Source: Chitinophaga jiangningensis
GTDB lineage: Bacteria; Bacteroidota; Bacteroidia; Chitinophagales; Chitinophagaceae
Length of the DNA: 64,000 nucleotides
Direction of reading: 5' to 3'
Assembly (NCBI RefSeq): GCF_900142605.1
Contig: NZ_FRBL01000003.1
Span: 1-64,000, forward strand
Shown: in pieces, positions 62,751 to 64,000 of the stretch
Numbering within the stretch: the first letter of the stretch is position 1
Layout of the letters: the number at the start of each line of letters is the position of its first letter
Translations under genes and position numbers: made by a program
Notes under the pieces: model-generated
Told to the model about the DNA's origin: nothing
The model's input: only the letters and a program-made list of their open reading frames with translations
The model's database searches: none

Positions 62751-63467
62751 CTAATTGTCTGCCCGGAACTCCGCAGCAGCACCCATACGTTGAAGCTGAA
62801 GGATGATAGGTTTGAGATGGAGGAGGTAACCTTGTTTATAGGTTATCTCCTTTTTTTTGCTCAGCTCGAGGGCCTGAACATTCGTGATACGAAGGGTTTC
62901 CTTCAGTAGCTGAATCAGCTTCATTTTATTTGCGCCCAGGTCTGTAATTACAATTCTGCCGGCAATCCATTCGCTCATGTCCACCGGAGTAGATTCCTCC
63001 GGTTCTTGCTCCCGATCCTGCGTGTTGGCGTACACTTCCTGCCACAGCTCATTATGCTCCACATCCACCTGTTCACGCAGGTAGGCCAGGGTAGCTTCCT
63101 GATCATCATACCGTTTTTCCAGTTCCTGCATAAGCTGTATAAATTGTGCAGCACTGGATGCTACCGGTACTGCATCCCAACGGCCGGCGCCATGCGGTGC
63201 ATAATACACCGGATAGCCGGTATCGCTTTCCGTGAAATCTACAAAAAACGGGTCATCCATGCCATTTAGTGCGATGGTATACCAGCCGGGCTGCCATTGT
63301 CCGGATGCTGTACCGGTAAGATCCTCGCCGGTATGGCCGTGCGTACGGAAGCCCGCCTGCAGCGACTCAAAAGTCTCCACAGCAGGATAGTAAGCTGGCA
63401 GGCATATATCGCCCGGGCATATCGCCGCGGTGAGTATTTCCTGAATGGAAGCGGGTAGCTGCGTCAT
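62751..63467 (-). CDS. Possible SMI1/KNR4 (SUKH)-like protein
   Basis: The ATG at 63467 (MTQLPASIQEILTAA) is preferred over one at 63494 because a promoter element lies at 63492. The product is 238 residues, soluble. Residues about 20-140 have the strand pattern of SMI1/KNR4 (SUKH) proteins, with LPAYYPAVETFESLQAGF, NGMDDPFFVDFTESDTGYPV and APHGAGRWDAVPVASS. The C-terminal part (about 155-238) is a helical region with TDLGANKMKLIQLLKETLRI. SUKH proteins are often toxin-immunity or scaffold proteins. The assignment is tentative and no toxin gene is next to it. Confidence 0.5.
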   Translation of the reverse strand: MTQLPASIQEILTAAICPGDICLPAYYPAVETFESLQAGFRTHGHTGEDLTGTASGQWQPGWYTIALNGMDDPFFVDFTESDTGYPVYYAPHGAGRWDAVPVASSAAQFIQLMQELEKRYDDQEATLAYLREQVDVEHNELWQEVYANTQDREQEPEESTPVDMSEWIAGRIVITDLGANKMKLIQLLKETLRITNVQALELSKKKEITYKQGYLLHLKPIILQLQRMGAAAEFRADN

Positions 63468-63491
63468 GGTTTGCCGAAAAATGTTGGATGC

Positions 63492-63499
63492 CAAAAGTA
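63492..63499 (-). promoter_or_regulatory. -7 element TACTTTTG for the SUKH-like gene
   Basis: On the minus strand TACTTTTG matches TAnnTTTG and stands 24 bp before the ATG at 63467. Confidence 0.5.
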
Positions 63500-63544
63500 A
63501 AAAAAAGCGGTGAACCTGGGATCAATTGTTGCTGTTAAAAATAC

Positions 63545-64000
63545 ATGCTCAAGATTGCTACCTTCAATATCAACGGGATCAATGGCCGGCTGAACGTACT
63601 GCTGCGCTGGCTGCAGGAAGCTGGTCCGGACATCGTATGCTTACAGGAGCTCAAAGCCCCTTCGGATAAATTTCCGCTGAAAGCCATTAACGATGCGGGT
63701 TATGAGGCGGTATGGAACGGACAAAAAAGCTGGAACGGCGTGGCGGTGTTATCGAAAGGTAGCCCCATACAGGAAGTGCGGCGCATACTCCCCGGCGACC
63801 CTGCGGATGAACATAGTCGCTACATCGAAGTAATTACCCACCAGCTGGTAATCGCCTGCCTGTACCTGCCTAACGGGAACCCCTATCCCGGACCGAAGTT
63901 CGACTACAAGCTGAAATGGTTTAAGCGCCTGACCCGCCATGCTACTGCTTTACTGAAACATGAAGTGCCGGTGGCGCTGATCGGCGACTTCAACGTAATG
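63545..64000 (+). CDS. xth: Exodeoxyribonuclease III (5' part, cut by the window end)
   Basis: This is the first 152 residues of an exonuclease III-type AP endonuclease. It begins MLKIATFNINGINGRLNVLL, has CLQELKAPSDKF with the metal-binding Glu, WNGVAVLSKG, and the conserved ACLYLPNGNP and LIGDFNV. The enzyme cleaves DNA at abasic sites and trims 3' ends in base-excision repair. The full family length is about 250-270 residues, so roughly 100 are missing beyond the window edge. The start is at an ATG that follows a spacer with the SUKH-like promoter. Confidence 0.93.
   Translation, partial: MLKIATFNINGINGRLNVLLRWLQEAGPDIVCLQELKAPSDKFPLKAINDAGYEAVWNGQKSWNGVAVLSKGSPIQEVRRILPGDPADEHSRYIEVITHQLVIACLYLPNGNPYPGPKFDYKLKWFKRLTRHATALLKHEVPVALIGDFNVM

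Overview
The window reads as chromosome of a Chitinophaga-like member of the Bacteroidota (family Chitinophagaceae). This is inferred from two SusC/SusD outer-membrane uptake loci, many lipoproteins with an SxC-type lipobox, LytS/LytTR two-component pairs beside the uptake loci, a cyclomaltodextrinase-type GH13 with SusE, TlpA/DUF4369-type thioredoxins, a DACNV-type protein, and TAnnTTTG promoter elements typical of the phylum. I see no rRNA, tRNA, CRISPR array, prophage or insertion sequence with a transposase.

Layout. 127-6973 (minus): a susC-susD-thioredoxin-thioredoxin operon with no glycosidase. Divergent from it (7173-9885, plus) are a decayed LytS-like protein, an intact LytS kinase and a LytTR regulator. 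9963-12443 is a large secreted repeat and aromatic-rich protein. 12877-16209 holds a GH2 beta-mannosidase-like enzyme and an SGNH hydrolase. 16455-23477 holds a membrane histidine kinase, a cyclopropane fatty acid synthase, a P-type ATPase, a PQQ-type beta-propeller and a VOC protein. 23676-34156 is a starch or maltodextrin utilisation locus (LysR regulator, LytTR/LytS pair, GH13, SusC, SusD, SusE); a 21-bp-spaced pair of LytTR-type half-sites lies between the kinase gene and the GH13 gene. 34596-39243 holds an MlaE-MlaF-MlaD lipid-transport operon, then a pseudouridine synthase followed by a DACNV protein whose C-terminus looks like a diadenylate-cyclase domain. 39250-51030 is a run of metabolic and stress genes: lactonase, VOC proteins, hybrid kinase, SnoaL duplication, reductase, GNAT, an NmrA/HxlR redox pair, MscS, DUF202, DUF72, luciferase-like monooxygenase and DinB. 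51118-56854 holds a two-domain methyltransferase divergent from a DHA2 efflux pump, an ankyrin lipoprotein and a TonB receptor. 57099-64000 holds a lipoprotein, unknown proteins, a 49-residue lanthipeptide-like precursor without its enzymes, acetyltransferase, DUF1254 protein, a possible SUKH-type protein and the start of exodeoxyribonuclease III.

Most notable: (1) two MITE-like elements (12589-12792 and 58295-58520) with matching 40-bp terminal inverted repeats around a double hairpin; the same double-hairpin architecture, with different stem sequences but a GAA/TTC-type triloop, recurs at four further sites; (2) the orphan lanthipeptide-like gene at 59487; (3) the DACNV/DAC-like protein at 38095; (4) the LytTR direct repeats at 26461; (5) the LytS pseudokinase at 7173.
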